From: Microcaldota archaeon
Lineage (GTDB): Archaea; Micrarchaeota; Micrarchaeia; Micrarchaeales; CABMGC01
Direction of reading: 5' to 3'
Assembly (NCBI GenBank): GCA_021802765.1
Contig: JAJZRI010000001.1
Coordinates: 186,001-250,000, forward strand
Length of the DNA: 64,000 bases
The translations under genes were made by a program, and so were the position numbers. Under the pieces are notes generated by a model that was not told the origin of the DNA, ran no database searches, and saw nothing but the letters and a program-made list of their open reading frames with translations. Positions 32,994 to 41,832 of this stretch are shown here, piece after piece. Every line of letters starts with the position of its first letter. Position 1 is the first letter of the stretch.

Positions 32994-33870
32994 AGCTATC
33001 TACTCCTGCGCGATCTGCGGCGATTAGAAGCGAGCCCAGGGCCGGTGGCTGGATTATCTCAGAGGAGTCAAGACCGCGCTCTCCAAGCCTCTTTGTGAAG
33101 TTCTGCCTGAATCTCTCGAACCTAAATACGCCTCCTTTCATATAAACATGTTTTACTCCGATGGACTTCGCAATGGATATTGCATTGTCGGCAAGGTAAG
33201 TGCTTGCCCTCTCAAGTATGGAGATCGCCACGGTGTCTGCCAAGTTTGCGGCTTTGTTTACTGCTATAGCTGCTCCGGCGATATTGGCTACGCTGCCGGA
33301 ATCGGAGTACGCCCATTTCATCAGCTCATCGGGATTCTTCAATGAGAGATGATCGAGCATGTGGTTTTTAAGCGGCGTTTCCTCCTGCTCCTCGAATATC
33401 ATCCTTGCAGCAGCGCGCAGGCCTTCCTTGCCTATGTAATATCCAGATGCATCATCGCCAAGAAGCCAGCCCATGTCGCAGCGCCTATGCCTCTTCCTGC
33501 CATCATACCCGAGCACCACGCTTCCTGTGCCAGATATTGCAATCACGCCTGGCGCGCCGCGTGTCTTTATGTAAAGCTCGGCGTAGGCATCATGCTCTAG
33601 CAGAGCGCCGGGATATTCTTCCTGCAGCCTTTTGCTGAGCAGATTAAAATCCGAGTCGCTGTTTATTGCAGCAAGAGCAACGCACAGGTGGTCTGGCTTT
33701 TGCGCCCCCGCCGCCTTGAGCGCCTTGCGTATGGATGCCATTGTTGAGGCTATGCCTATGTTGTGGTAGTTTGACGGGCCACTTATGCCCTTGCCTACAA
33801 CCCTGCCTTTTTCGTCGCAGCAGATTACCTCCGTGTCAGTGCCGCCGCCATTGACCCCAGCAATTATCAT
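32968..33870 (-). CDS. BadF/BcrA-type ASKHA kinase (N-acetylglucosamine kinase-like)
   Basis: A 300-residue sugar-kinase-fold protein of the BadF/BcrA/NAGK group. PHOSPHATE-1 loop is VNGGGTDTEVICCDEKG (6-22), the second motif VIAISGTGSVVLGYDG (about 108-123), and a later GDDASGYYIGKEGLRAA is typical of N-acetylglucosamine kinases. The adenosine region is VYMKGGVFRF. It probably phosphorylates an amino sugar at the expense of ATP. Start ATG 33870 is preferred; 33885 is in frame. Divergent from endonuclease IV. Confidence 0.85.
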   Translation of the reverse strand: MIIAGVNGGGTDTEVICCDEKGRVVGKGISGPSNYHNIGIASTMASIRKALKAAGAQKPDHLCVALAAINSDSDFNLLSKRLQEEYPGALLEHDAYAELYIKTRGAPGVIAISGTGSVVLGYDGRKRHRRCDMGWLLGDDASGYYIGKEGLRAAARMIFEEQEETPLKNHMLDHLSLKNPDELMKWAYSDSGSVANIAGAAIAVNKAANLADTVAISILERASTYLADNAISIAKSIGVKHVYMKGGVFRFERFRQNFTKRLGERGLDSSEIIQPPALGSLLIAADRAGVDSSKWKALPA

Positions 33871-33922
33871 TTGCCTCAGCATCATATCTCCAGCAAGCTT
33901 AATATCGCTTTACGGCAAGTAT

Positions 33923-34759
33923 ATGCTGGATTTAATGGCGCTTGTAGGCAGGCACGTCTCTATTGCCGGAGGGCTCGATCTTGCATATGACAGATCTGTT
34001 GCACTTGATGCCACTGCGATGCAGATCTTCGTTACCAATCCGCGCGGATGGTCGATGAGCGCGCTGTCGGACGAAGCTGTGGAGGCTTTTAGGAGGAAGG
34101 GGAGACAGACCAAGATAGCCACTATAGCGCACATGCCGTACCTTCCGAATATAGCCTCATCCAATAGCGAGTCGTTCAAAAAGTCTGTTGCCTCGCTCAT
34201 AGAAAACATGGAGAGGTGCAAACGACTTGATATAGGATACCTTGTAACGCACATGGGAAGCCATATGGACCAGGGGAAGGAGAAGGGACTTGCCAACGTG
34301 GCAAGGGCTGTGAGGGAGGCTCTGGATAACGTCGATGATGTAAGCATACTTCTCGAAAATGAGGCCGGGCATAAGAACAGCGTAGGCGACAGGATCGAGG
34401 ACCTTGCAGCTGTGGCGGATGAGGTGGATGGGAAGCGGCTTGGATTTTGCCTGGATACGTGCCATCTCTTCGCATCGGGATATGATATAGGAAAGCACGA
34501 AGTACTTGATGAAATGTTTGGCAAATTGGACATTAAGAAGGTGAAGGCAATACATTTAAACGACGCGATGAAGGATCTCGGATCGAACCTTGACAGACAC
34601 GCGAACATAGGTTACGGATACATCGGGAATGATAGGTTCAGAAGCTTCCTGAAGTATGGGGAAATCGCCTCCAAGATAGTAGTGCTTGAGACCCCAGTTG
34701 ATCTTGAAATAAGCGAGGAGGACGAGCTGACCCTAGCAAAGAGTCTTTTTCCTAAATAA
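33923..34759 (+). CDS. nfo: endonuclease IV (AP endonuclease)
   Basis: A 278-residue Xth-independent AP endonuclease with a TIM barrel and three zinc ions, which nicks DNA at abasic sites. HVSIAGGLDLA near the start, IAHMPYLPNIAS, VTHMGSH, LLENEAGHKNSVG, GFCLDTCHLFASGYD and AIHLNDAMKDLGSNLDRH supply the metal ligands, and the last part has ETP. The open frame extends upstream antisense to the kinase gene; ATG 33923 or 33935 is the true start. It lies eleven bases before the HerA-type ATPase gene and is probably co-transcribed with it. Confidence 0.93.
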   Translation: MLDLMALVGRHVSIAGGLDLAYDRSVALDATAMQIFVTNPRGWSMSALSDEAVEAFRRKGRQTKIATIAHMPYLPNIASSNSESFKKSVASLIENMERCKRLDIGYLVTHMGSHMDQGKEKGLANVARAVREALDNVDDVSILLENEAGHKNSVGDRIEDLAAVADEVDGKRLGFCLDTCHLFASGYDIGKHEVLDEMFGKLDIKKVKAIHLNDAMKDLGSNLDRHANIGYGYIGNDRFRSFLKYGEIASKIVVLETPVDLEISEEDELTLAKSLFPK

Positions 34760-34770
34760 AAGGCGGGAAC

Positions 34771-36375
34771 ATGATTACAAATAACAAATCGGTTATTGGA
34801 AATGTTGAGCGCGAACTCAAGTCTGGATTTATCTCCGTAGGCGAGAACAGGCTTGGATGGCGCAGGAGGTACTTTGCAAGGTTCAGATTTGAGCCGCGAG
34901 GTTGGGCGAATCCTCACGTCGCCATAGTCGGCGGAAGCGGCGGCGGAAAATCGAATGCCTGCAAAAAGATAGTAGTGTCGCTCTGCGCACAGGGAGCAAG
35001 GGTTGCAATACTCGACCCGCACGGCGAATATGTTGGCATTTCAGGGAACATCGGCGCGAAAGTGTACGACGCGTCAAGAAACGGCATAAACATCTTTGAC
35101 CCTGACGGGATGACTGAAGGGGAGAAGGCGAGCGAAGTCACAGGCATGATGAAGAGGAACTTCAGGCTTGGTGAGGTCCAGGGATACACGCTTTACAAGT
35201 GCATAATGTATTCCTACAGGAAGCTTTCTGAGGAGGGCAAGGTGCCGAATATACACAACGTCCTCTTTGCGATAAAGGCATTCAAAAAGAACTCAAAGTC
35301 GGCTTCGGAGAAGACGGTACTGGAGTCCCTTGAGAGGAGGCTTGCGCTAGTTGCAAGCGGCGCATTCGAGAAGAGTGCCAACATGTCAGAGGTGATGTCG
35401 GGCAACAGCATCTTCATGCTCTCAAGGCTGCACACCCCGGAGGCGCAGAGCATATACATAGAGGGATTCCTCAGAAAGATCTACTCCAGGATGCTCTTGC
35501 TCGAGAAATCTGGAAAGCCGAATTTTTATGTGGTGATAGACGAGGCAGAGAAAGTCGGCGACAATCCAATAATAGGCAAGATAGCTGCAGAAGGGAGGAA
35601 GTATGGAATCGGGATAATAGCATTATCACAGAGGGCAAAGCTCATGGATAGAGACCTGAGGGCAAATGCCTCTGCGCTGATCTCCTTTGGCATAAAGGAG
35701 CCTGAGGAGCTCAATTACGTGTCCAATTTCATATCGGGGGGAAATGAAAACGGAAGATTCATAGAGATAAAGAGAGCATTGCGAAGCGTCGGACGGGGAA
35801 CGGCGCTTGTTGTTGGTGCAGGAATGAGGAATCCAGTTATAGTGAGATTCGACAGGTTTGATGGCGGATTCGAGAGCGCTGAGTTTGTAGTGGCAGAGTC
35901 CGCCCGGGGAGGCATCCCGGCTTTGGAACTTGGTGCGCGGATTGGGAATATGGAAAAGAGCGGAATTATTGAAAGGATGGTAAACAGTGGCGCAATAAAA
36001 TGCCATGATATAGCGGCAGGCATATATCAGGGCAGATGGTACATATCTGACAGCCACAACAGCGCAGAGCATGACATATCAGTGAACATAATAAGCAAGC
36101 ATCTGACGGCCTTGGGAGTGAAGAACAGGATATACAACAGCTCATACGGCCCTGACATAGTGGCATTCTATGGGGGCAGGAGGATTGCAATAGAGTATGA
36201 GACCGGAAGCAAGAGCATAGAGTCTTCTGCGCGGATGATTGAGAGCAGGTCTAGGGACTATTTCAAGACAATAGTAGTGACCAATGATGCCGTTTTAGGA
36301 AGATATGCTGGGATTGGCCATCCTATGAGCTTTTGTGAGTTCCCGGACAGATTATTTGGGGCGCTTGCAGCTTAG
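34771..36375 (+). CDS. HerA-like ATPase with C-terminal nuclease-like domain
   Basis: A 534-residue HerA/VirB4-type DNA-translocase-like ATPase: Walker A GGSGGGKS (54-61), LDPHGEYVG, Walker B VVIDEAEKVG (about 252-261) and a sensor LSQRAK. After the ATPase core (to about 375) comes a short winged-helix-like part (about 395-430). The final domain has DISVNIISKHL, then GPDIVAFYGGRRIAIEYETG (about 459-478): D, then E-Y-E, the layout of a PD-(D/E)XK nuclease. HerA normally works with the separate nuclease NurA; here ATPase and nuclease-like parts are joined. Neighbouring endonuclease IV hints at repair. The nuclease reading is inference. Confidence 0.75.
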   Translation: MITNNKSVIGNVERELKSGFISVGENRLGWRRRYFARFRFEPRGWANPHVAIVGGSGGGKSNACKKIVVSLCAQGARVAILDPHGEYVGISGNIGAKVYDASRNGINIFDPDGMTEGEKASEVTGMMKRNFRLGEVQGYTLYKCIMYSYRKLSEEGKVPNIHNVLFAIKAFKKNSKSASEKTVLESLERRLALVASGAFEKSANMSEVMSGNSIFMLSRLHTPEAQSIYIEGFLRKIYSRMLLLEKSGKPNFYVVIDEAEKVGDNPIIGKIAAEGRKYGIGIIALSQRAKLMDRDLRANASALISFGIKEPEELNYVSNFISGGNENGRFIEIKRALRSVGRGTALVVGAGMRNPVIVRFDRFDGGFESAEFVVAESARGGIPALELGARIGNMEKSGIIERMVNSGAIKCHDIAAGIYQGRWYISDSHNSAEHDISVNIISKHLTALGVKNRIYNSSYGPDIVAFYGGRRIAIEYETGSKSIESSARMIESRSRDYFKTIVVTNDAVLGRYAGIGHPMSFCEFPDRLFGALAA

Positions 36376-36881
36376 GGGGTTATCCTTATGCTGTCTCCTG
36401 CCCTAAGACCGGTCCTGTTGGCAAAACCTGACGAGGCTTCGATCACGTAATTGGCGATGCGGCCTTGCGAGTAATTGTTGTATATCGTGCAGTTGGCCTG
36501 CGCGGCGCTGTAGTGTGAACAGGGGATTGCATATGCTATGTACGTGACATTTGAGCCGTTGACCCAGATTATGTCAAGAGGGTAGTATGTGTCCTTCATC
36601 CAGAATGGATACACTCCGGGAGTGTTGAAGTCAAAGAGCTCGAAGGTGTTGCTGCCAACGGTCTTGTTCATCAGCCCCGATTCCCATGCCGAGAGGTTGG
36701 ATGCTACATAGGTGAAGGCGTAGGTTTGATTTTTGAATACAAAATTTGGCTGTACGCTTGGAAGCTGCGCCTTTTCTGATGCCTGCTTGTTGGAGAGTAT
36801 CAGGCCGATGGAAATAGCGCCTACGAGTATTATGAATGCGAAATAGAATGCCGCCGAGTACATCATCTTCCTGTTTATCAT
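36372..36881 (-). CDS. DUF192 family protein, membrane-anchored
   Basis: A 169-residue protein with an N-terminal membrane anchor (AAFYFAFIILVGAISIGLIL) and an external DUF192 domain. The family signatures are GLMNKTV, PFWMKDTYYPLDIIWVNG, AIPCSH and NYVIEASSGFANRTGLRAGD. The role of DUF192 is not established. ATG 36881 is taken because the 26 codons before it run into the promoter of the divergent gene. The stop overlaps the HerA-type gene's end by four bases. Confidence 0.85.
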   Translation of the reverse strand: MINRKMMYSAAFYFAFIILVGAISIGLILSNKQASEKAQLPSVQPNFVFKNQTYAFTYVASNLSAWESGLMNKTVGSNTFELFDFNTPGVYPFWMKDTYYPLDIIWVNGSNVTYIAYAIPCSHYSAAQANCTIYNNYSQGRIANYVIEASSGFANRTGLRAGDSIRITP

Positions 36882-36957
36882 CCATGTCCCTTGCGCATAT
36901 AGAATCTTGAAGAAATATTTTAAATACAGGCACCCCTCATTATTGCTTGTTGAGTTC

Positions 36958-37521
36958 ATGGCAGTCAGAAAAGCTAGAGAAGATGTTCATGCAAAGGTCA
37001 GCAAGGGCAGCCTGGGTGAGAGGGCGCTGGTAAGGCTTGGCGAGGTGCTAAAGGACATGAAGTACCTTACGCTCAACAGGGACACGCGGGAGTTCGAGAT
37101 GGTTGATGTGACCCCCGACTTTGTCAGGTCTCTTGTGAAGCATCCTGGGATGGGATTTGTTGTTGAGAACAACCTTGAGAATTACCTTATGGAGATGACA
37201 AAGTCCACAATGATCAAGTTCCTAAACAAGATAAGGGAGAACAAGCCCGAAGGCTCAACCACTGAAAGAAGCGCGCTTGTATTCGATCTGCTCGAGAGGT
37301 ATTCGGCAGGTATAAAGGGAGACGAGAGGCTGCTTGAGAACAACCAGTTCACGAAGGAATTTGTCAGTACCGGAGCTTTTAGGGATGTGTGGAACGATAT
37401 AATAAGCGTAAGCCAGGTGCTCACTATGTCGTCGCTTAATGATATGGTCGCATTCATGACCAAGAATGGAGACCTAGACGAGCAAGTGATAAAGAGCGGA
37501 CTTCCAAGGCTAAGGAAATAG
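36958..37521 (+). CDS. hypothetical helical protein
   Basis: A 187-residue soluble protein starting MAVRKAREDVHAKVSK, predominantly helical and charged, without Cys or recognisable motifs. TATA-like TTTTAAATAC lies at about 36918-36927, which argues for ATG 36958 rather than the earlier in-frame ATG 36907. It ends two bases before the convergent Nop5 stop. Codon use looks like that of its neighbours. Function unknown. Confidence 0.6.
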   Translation: MAVRKAREDVHAKVSKGSLGERALVRLGEVLKDMKYLTLNRDTREFEMVDVTPDFVRSLVKHPGMGFVVENNLENYLMEMTKSTMIKFLNKIRENKPEGSTTERSALVFDLLERYSAGIKGDERLLENNQFTKEFVSTGAFRDVWNDIISVSQVLTMSSLNDMVAFMTKNGDLDEQVIKSGLPRLRK

Positions 37522-37523
37522 GG

Positions 37524-38453
37524 CTACCTGCCCCCATGCCTCCTGTTGCGCCAGTTGCCCTGATTCTTGTCAAAATTCCTAAAGCCCTGTCCATGCCGCG
37601 GCCTTTCGTTCTGCTGGCTCCTTGCCTGGAACCTGTTTTGTGAACCTGGCTTTGGAGGCCGGTTTGACTGCTTCTTGATTATCTCGTCGAGCTGCGCCTT
37701 GAGCTTGTCGGCTATGAAGTTCTTTGATATGCCATCTGCCCTTGCAGCTATGGCCAGTTTTGCGCCGTATGCCCTTGCTATCCTTCCTCTATCGAACCTT
37801 GCAGCGCCTCCGACCTGCTGGAGCTTGAATATCGAGCCATACTTTGGAGGCTTCGATCCGAACTTTATGTGCTTGAATAGCGCCTTCTCTGCCCCTAGGA
37901 GCTGTATCGTGCCGGCAGGCATGAGCGCGAGCTTATCAAGCGATCCGGCCTTGCCCAAAAGCTCGGCTGCGACCTTGTAGTCTATCAGATAAGTTATGTT
38001 TGGCATAAGGGCCTTTGTAGATGTCTCCAGGTACTTGTCAAGCGCATCTCCAGTCTCTGCTATGTGCAGCTCGAGCTCGGCCAGCGCCTTTAGTTGAAGG
38101 TACTCCTCTTGGGTGGGCTCCCTGCCTATGCTGTTCTCAGCCTGGGTTCTTACCTGCTCTGCGGCGCCTCCAAGCAGCGCTGCGAGCTGCGCGGAATCTG
38201 CTGCCTTCTTGTCCTTTCCGAATGCTATTATGAATTTGGCATAGGTGATCTGGTTTGTGAGCCTGAGCTCTGGGAAGAATATTCCGTACCACTCCTCGAG
38301 CTTCTCGTGGACGAGGTTCCTTGCCTTCTCAAGCTCGTTGAACGAGGCTATCGCCTGCGTTATCGAGTGCTCTGTGCCTGCATAGGCGCTGCCCACACTG
38401 GACTTGGCAAGATTAAGAAGCCGGTTTCTCTTCTCCTCAGCAGTCTCCTTCAA
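37524..38453 (-). CDS. Nop5/Nop56-like protein without the N-terminal domain
   Basis: A 309-residue protein matching the coiled-coil and C-terminal Nop domain of archaeal Nop5, the scaffold of box C/D methylation particles. KLEEWYGIFFPEL (about 51-63) opens the coiled coil. The NOP domain contains the phrases GAEKALFKHIKFGSKPPKYG and DRGRIARAYGAKLAIAARAD. The tail is rich in Arg, Asn, Gln and Gly (RGG-like). Usual archaeal Nop5 carries about 110 more N-terminal residues that bind fibrillarin; these are missing here. No fibrillarin gene lies in the window. Confidence 0.88.
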   Translation of the reverse strand: MKETAEEKRNRLLNLAKSSVGSAYAGTEHSITQAIASFNELEKARNLVHEKLEEWYGIFFPELRLTNQITYAKFIIAFGKDKKAADSAQLAALLGGAAEQVRTQAENSIGREPTQEEYLQLKALAELELHIAETGDALDKYLETSTKALMPNITYLIDYKVAAELLGKAGSLDKLALMPAGTIQLLGAEKALFKHIKFGSKPPKYGSIFKLQQVGGAARFDRGRIARAYGAKLAIAARADGISKNFIADKLKAQLDEIIKKQSNRPPKPGSQNRFQARSQQNERPRHGQGFRNFDKNQGNWRNRRHGGR

Positions 38454-38554
38454 GCATTCACCAAAGATAAAACTATTTAGATATGCAGTAAAGACATATA
38501 AAGATTCAATTTGCCGCGCTTACGCTTGCAGAGTTATTGGCTGAAAGAGGATTA

Positions 38555-38645
38555 GAAAGTAAAAATGTGGGCGCGTGTTTTACCACGCGCCAATTGGGAT
38601 TGGGTATGTTGGGTCTGTTTTAGAAAAACAGCGTGATTCTGATGA
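38555..38645 (-). ncRNA. candidate small RNA with two hairpins and T-run end
   Basis: On the minus strand, a TATA box (TTTTATATAAAA, 38663-38674) would start transcription near 38645. The next 90 bases contain no ORF but two perfect hairpins, CTGTTTT-TCT-AAAACAG (38616-38632) and GGCGCGTG-GTAAAA-CACGCGCC (38570-38591), the second followed by CACATTTTTAC. It lies in a 410-base gap between Nop5 and the Lrp-like gene. The rest of that gap is very AT-rich promoter-like DNA. Expression is inferred. Confidence 0.4.
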
Positions 38646-38752
38646 TTACACTATACTACGCCCTTTTATATAAAATCGATTAAGCCCTATCTAGCACTAT
38701 TCTAGACTGAAATTGCAAAATATTAAATATTATTGAACTTTTCATCCTAATT

Positions 38753-38788
38753 TTCAGTTTAGAATATTTTATACCATATAAAACTGAA
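38753..38788. promoter_or_regulatory. inverted repeat upstream of the Lrp-like gene, possible operator
   Basis: TTCAGTTT (38753-38760) and AAACTGAA (38781-38788) are perfect inverted copies 20 bases apart, about 80-110 bases before ATG 38865. A TATA element (TTTTATATATACC, about 38834-38846) follows. Autoregulation by the Lrp-like product is a reasonable guess. Confidence 0.4.
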
Positions 38789-38864
38789 TAATTTTACGAG
38801 TAATATTCTAATTCTATGGAAGTACCAATATCCTTTTATATATACCATTTTAAATATACCATAT

Positions 38865-40199
38865 ATGGAACTGCCGGCAAAAGTGCTTGAAGCCCTCAAT
38901 GAACTGCGCAAGCGACACAGCCATTATGTCGATATAAAGATAATCAATGGGAGATGCTATGTCTACGAGTCAACAAGCAGTTGGGACAAGGAGAGGAAGA
39001 AGGTAAAGAAGACGGCCCGGTATCTTGGAAAGATAACACTTGACGGCATCTTCGTGCCTTCAGTACCCAGACAGCGAGGTCTTGAAGCCGCACTTGTGGA
39101 AGGACGGCCTGACGGATCTGGGGAGCAGAGACGAATATACAGGAAGAGCGTCGAACGCGTAGGGAAGTACGAGCAGGAGATACTTATGATGCTCAGCATG
39201 GACGGCAGGGCTACGGTCTCGGAGATTGCAAAGAAGATAGGTCTAAAGAACACAGCTACAGAATGGCACAGGAGAAACATAGAGGAGAAGTACGGGATAA
39301 GGTACATTGCAGAGATAGACATAGGCAAACTTGGATATCTTACATACATAATACTGATAAAATTCGAGAACAAAAGGCCCGGGATAAACGAGGCGCGCAG
39401 GGAGCTTGAGAAGGAAGTATCAGTGCAGCTTGCAATGATGACTTATGGCAAGTTCGACATAATAATGTACATGGTAATGTCACGTTATGATGATATCAAA
39501 TCGCATCTCTTCAAGATGCGTGGTAGAATATTCCAGGATTTTGATTTAAAGCTGTATGTGGTTCCGTTCTATCTCGACTACAGTTTTGTCCCCCTGCGCG
39601 AAGAGTTCATAGACACGCTTGAGGAGAGGGTCTGGAGCAGAAGTGCCGATCGGCCGCGCCCGCGCGAGGGAGACCTTCTTAGAAGGGAATACGCTGTTCT
39701 AAGGGCTCTTGGCAAGGATGGGCGCAGAGAGTTTACGAGCATAGATTCGGAGTATGGGTTGACGGCTGGGAGCGCAAGGCACACTTACCATTCGATGATG
39801 GGAGATGGAACGATAAAGCGCATAACGATATCCATGAGCAAGGTGCACATAAATTACATATCGGCAATATCGATAGAAAAAATCAATCATGTTAAGTTTG
39901 CGGAAGACCGTCAGTACCTGATGCGCAGCATAGCAGAGGACATGGATGGATCGGTAATGAACAAGTACGCGCTGGTTGGGGACATAAAGATGCCGGAAGG
40001 GGTCTTCATACTTATGCCGGTTGCCAACAACGAGGACATGATAGCCGTTGATGAACAGCTAAAGGAGATAGGCGGCACCGAGATAGACACGCAGATAATA
40101 ACCAATGTCATTGTCGGATCGCTATGCTATCGCAAATTTGACAATAGTGAATCAAGCCAGTATAAGATATTAAAAACAGAATATGAGAACGAGATGTGA
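38865..40199 (+). CDS. large Lrp/AsnC-like regulator with extra N-terminal domain
   Basis: A 444-residue protein. Residues about 15-65 (YVYESTSSWDKERKKVKKTARYLG split over about 28-50) resemble the N-terminal segment common in some IS-type transposases and archaeal regulators. Residues about 100-245 form an Lrp-type unit: HTH ILMMLSMDGRATVSEIAKKIG, then a ferredoxin-like domain. A second HTH-plus-ferredoxin-like unit occupies about 275-425 (YAVLRALGKDGRREFTSIDSEYG). It is thus a tandem Lrp-like protein roughly three times normal length. Ligand unknown. Preceded by a strong TATA box and an inverted repeat. Confidence 0.7.
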   Translation: MELPAKVLEALNELRKRHSHYVDIKIINGRCYVYESTSSWDKERKKVKKTARYLGKITLDGIFVPSVPRQRGLEAALVEGRPDGSGEQRRIYRKSVERVGKYEQEILMMLSMDGRATVSEIAKKIGLKNTATEWHRRNIEEKYGIRYIAEIDIGKLGYLTYIILIKFENKRPGINEARRELEKEVSVQLAMMTYGKFDIIMYMVMSRYDDIKSHLFKMRGRIFQDFDLKLYVVPFYLDYSFVPLREEFIDTLEERVWSRSADRPRPREGDLLRREYAVLRALGKDGRREFTSIDSEYGLTAGSARHTYHSMMGDGTIKRITISMSKVHINYISAISIEKINHVKFAEDRQYLMRSIAEDMDGSVMNKYALVGDIKMPEGVFILMPVANNEDMIAVDEQLKEIGGTEIDTQIITNVIVGSLCYRKFDNSESSQYKILKTEYENEM

Positions 40200-40206
40200 A
40201 GTGGGA

Positions 40207-40251
40207 TTATCCACCGTCTCCGCCTCCTCCGCCGCCCTTGCAATATTGCAT
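40207..40251 (-). CDS. possible 14-residue Cys/Gly micro-ORF
   Basis: ATG at 40251 (minus strand) opens MQYCK followed by six Gly, Asp and two Gly, then TAA. It sits between two plus-strand genes. Such Gly-runs can be remnants or chance in GC-rich triplets. No promoter is evident beyond TTAAAG-like bases about 45 upstream. The remainder of the gap 40200-40353 holds the GlyRS promoter region only. Confidence 0.15.
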   Translation of the reverse strand: MQYCKGGGGGGDGG

Positions 40252-40353
40252 ATTATCGTTACCTTTAACCGTGTAATCTATTGCTAAGAAGCTTTAAAAG
40301 ATTTTCCTACGCACGATGTACACATAGACTCTTTTCAGGACGAGATTGATGGC

Positions 40354-41832
40354 ATGGATAATGAGAGTTCGGCGGAAGACATAGTAAAGAGACGGTCAAT
40401 ATTCTTCAGGTCTTTCGGAATATACACTGAAGTAGGCGGATTCTATGATTATGGCCCGATAGGTCTTAGGATAAAGAGGAATGTGGAATCCGCATGGCGC
40501 GCTCTGTTTCCAGAGGGGCTTGGACTTCTCGAGGTTGAGACGAGTATAGTGCTGCCTGAGATAGTGCTAAAGGCAAGCGGTCATCTCGCCACATTCACCG
40601 ATCCGGTGGGCATATGCTCCACGTGCAAGACTGCGCACAGGCTGGACAAGACGCTCGAGGAGTATTATGAGAAGAAGGGAGATGCCGAAGGGATGGCGCA
40701 GGTCAAGAAGATGAAGCTTGATGAACTGGCATCAAAGATAAACGAGCTTGGAATAAAATGCAACAAGTGCGGAGGCGTCATAGGAAGCCCTGAGAACTTC
40801 AATCTCATGTTCAAGACCCAGATGGGTCAGAAGAGCACAGATGTCGCATATCTCAGGCCGGAGACGGCGCAGGGGATATTCGTGGACTTCAAGGAGATAT
40901 ATAGGTCGCACGGGCTAAAGCTTCCGTGCGGAATAAGCCAGGTAGGAAAGGTCTTCAGGAACGAAATATCGCCAAGGCAGCAGCTTGTAAGGGTGCGCGA
41001 GTTTACGCAGATGGAGACGGAGATATTCATAGACAAGGACGCTAAGTTCGAGGGATTCGGTGGCGTGGATATGAGAAGAGTGGAGGCTGAAAAACTTCCA
41101 TTCATTAAGCGCGGAACGAATAACGAGGTAGAGCTGAGCATAAAGGAGCTTCTTGCAGACGGCGCGATACCTAATGAATACTTTGCGATAATGCTTTACA
41201 AGGAGAAGGAGCTTATAGAACTGTTGGGGATAGAGAAAGGAAGATACAGGTTCAGGCAGTTAGAGAAGGAAGAGCTGCCCCATTACTCAATGGGAAATGT
41301 TGATCTAGAAGTCAAGACCTCTTATGGATACATTGAGGTATCTGGAAATGCCCACCGGAGCGACTATGACCTATCATCGCATGCAAAGATGTCAGGGAAG
41401 GATTTGACAGTCATAAGCAACGAAAAGAAGGTGCTTCCACATGTGATAGAGGCAAGTATAGGGGTTGACAGGCTACTCTTCTCCGTAATTGACGGCGCAG
41501 CAAAGGATGATGGGCGCGGATGGAAGGTGCTTGCGCTCAAGAAGGCAGCGGCACCGTACCTGTGCGCAGTATTTCCATTACAGAAAGATGACAAACTTAT
41601 TGAGAAGGCAAAGGAGATAGAGGGTATGCTTGTGGCAAATAAGATTCCGGCATTCTATTCCGATTCAGGAAGCATCGGCAAAAGATATGCAAAGGCTGAC
41701 GAAATAGGCGTGCCAAGCGCCATCACAATAGACTTCGAGACGCTAAATGATGGCATGGTAACGATAAGGGACAGGGACACTTCAAAGCAGGTTAGGAAGA
41801 AGATAGAGGAGATATTCGAACTGGTGGTCTGA
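40354..41832 (+). CDS. glyS: glycyl-tRNA synthetase (archaeal/eukaryotic type)
   Basis: A 492-residue class II synthetase of the alpha-2 type. Motif 1 region (VESAWRALFPEGLGLLEVETSIVLPE split), FTDPVGICSTCKTAHR with a zinc-type Cys pair, a second pair KCNKCGG, then LRPETAQGIFVDFK and QVGKVFRNEISPRQQLVRVREFTQMETE give motif 2. Motif 3 is VIEASIGVDRLLF near residue 370. The C-terminal anticodon-binding domain starts at about 395 (YLCAVFPL). Length fits archaeal GlyRS. The stop overlaps the start of the Rieske gene by one base (TGATGG). Confidence 0.96.
   Translation: MDNESSAEDIVKRRSIFFRSFGIYTEVGGFYDYGPIGLRIKRNVESAWRALFPEGLGLLEVETSIVLPEIVLKASGHLATFTDPVGICSTCKTAHRLDKTLEEYYEKKGDAEGMAQVKKMKLDELASKINELGIKCNKCGGVIGSPENFNLMFKTQMGQKSTDVAYLRPETAQGIFVDFKEIYRSHGLKLPCGISQVGKVFRNEISPRQQLVRVREFTQMETEIFIDKDAKFEGFGGVDMRRVEAEKLPFIKRGTNNEVELSIKELLADGAIPNEYFAIMLYKEKELIELLGIEKGRYRFRQLEKEELPHYSMGNVDLEVKTSYGYIEVSGNAHRSDYDLSSHAKMSGKDLTVISNEKKVLPHVIEASIGVDRLLFSVIDGAAKDDGRGWKVLALKKAAAPYLCAVFPLQKDDKLIEKAKEIEGMLVANKIPAFYSDSGSIGKRYAKADEIGVPSAITIDFETLNDGMVTIRDRDTSKQVRKKIEEIFELVV

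Noticed and set aside
40207-40251. Cys-Gly micro-ORF as a modified-peptide precursor
   Set aside because: Only fourteen residues, no maturation enzyme next to it and no good promoter; kept only as a low-confidence feature.
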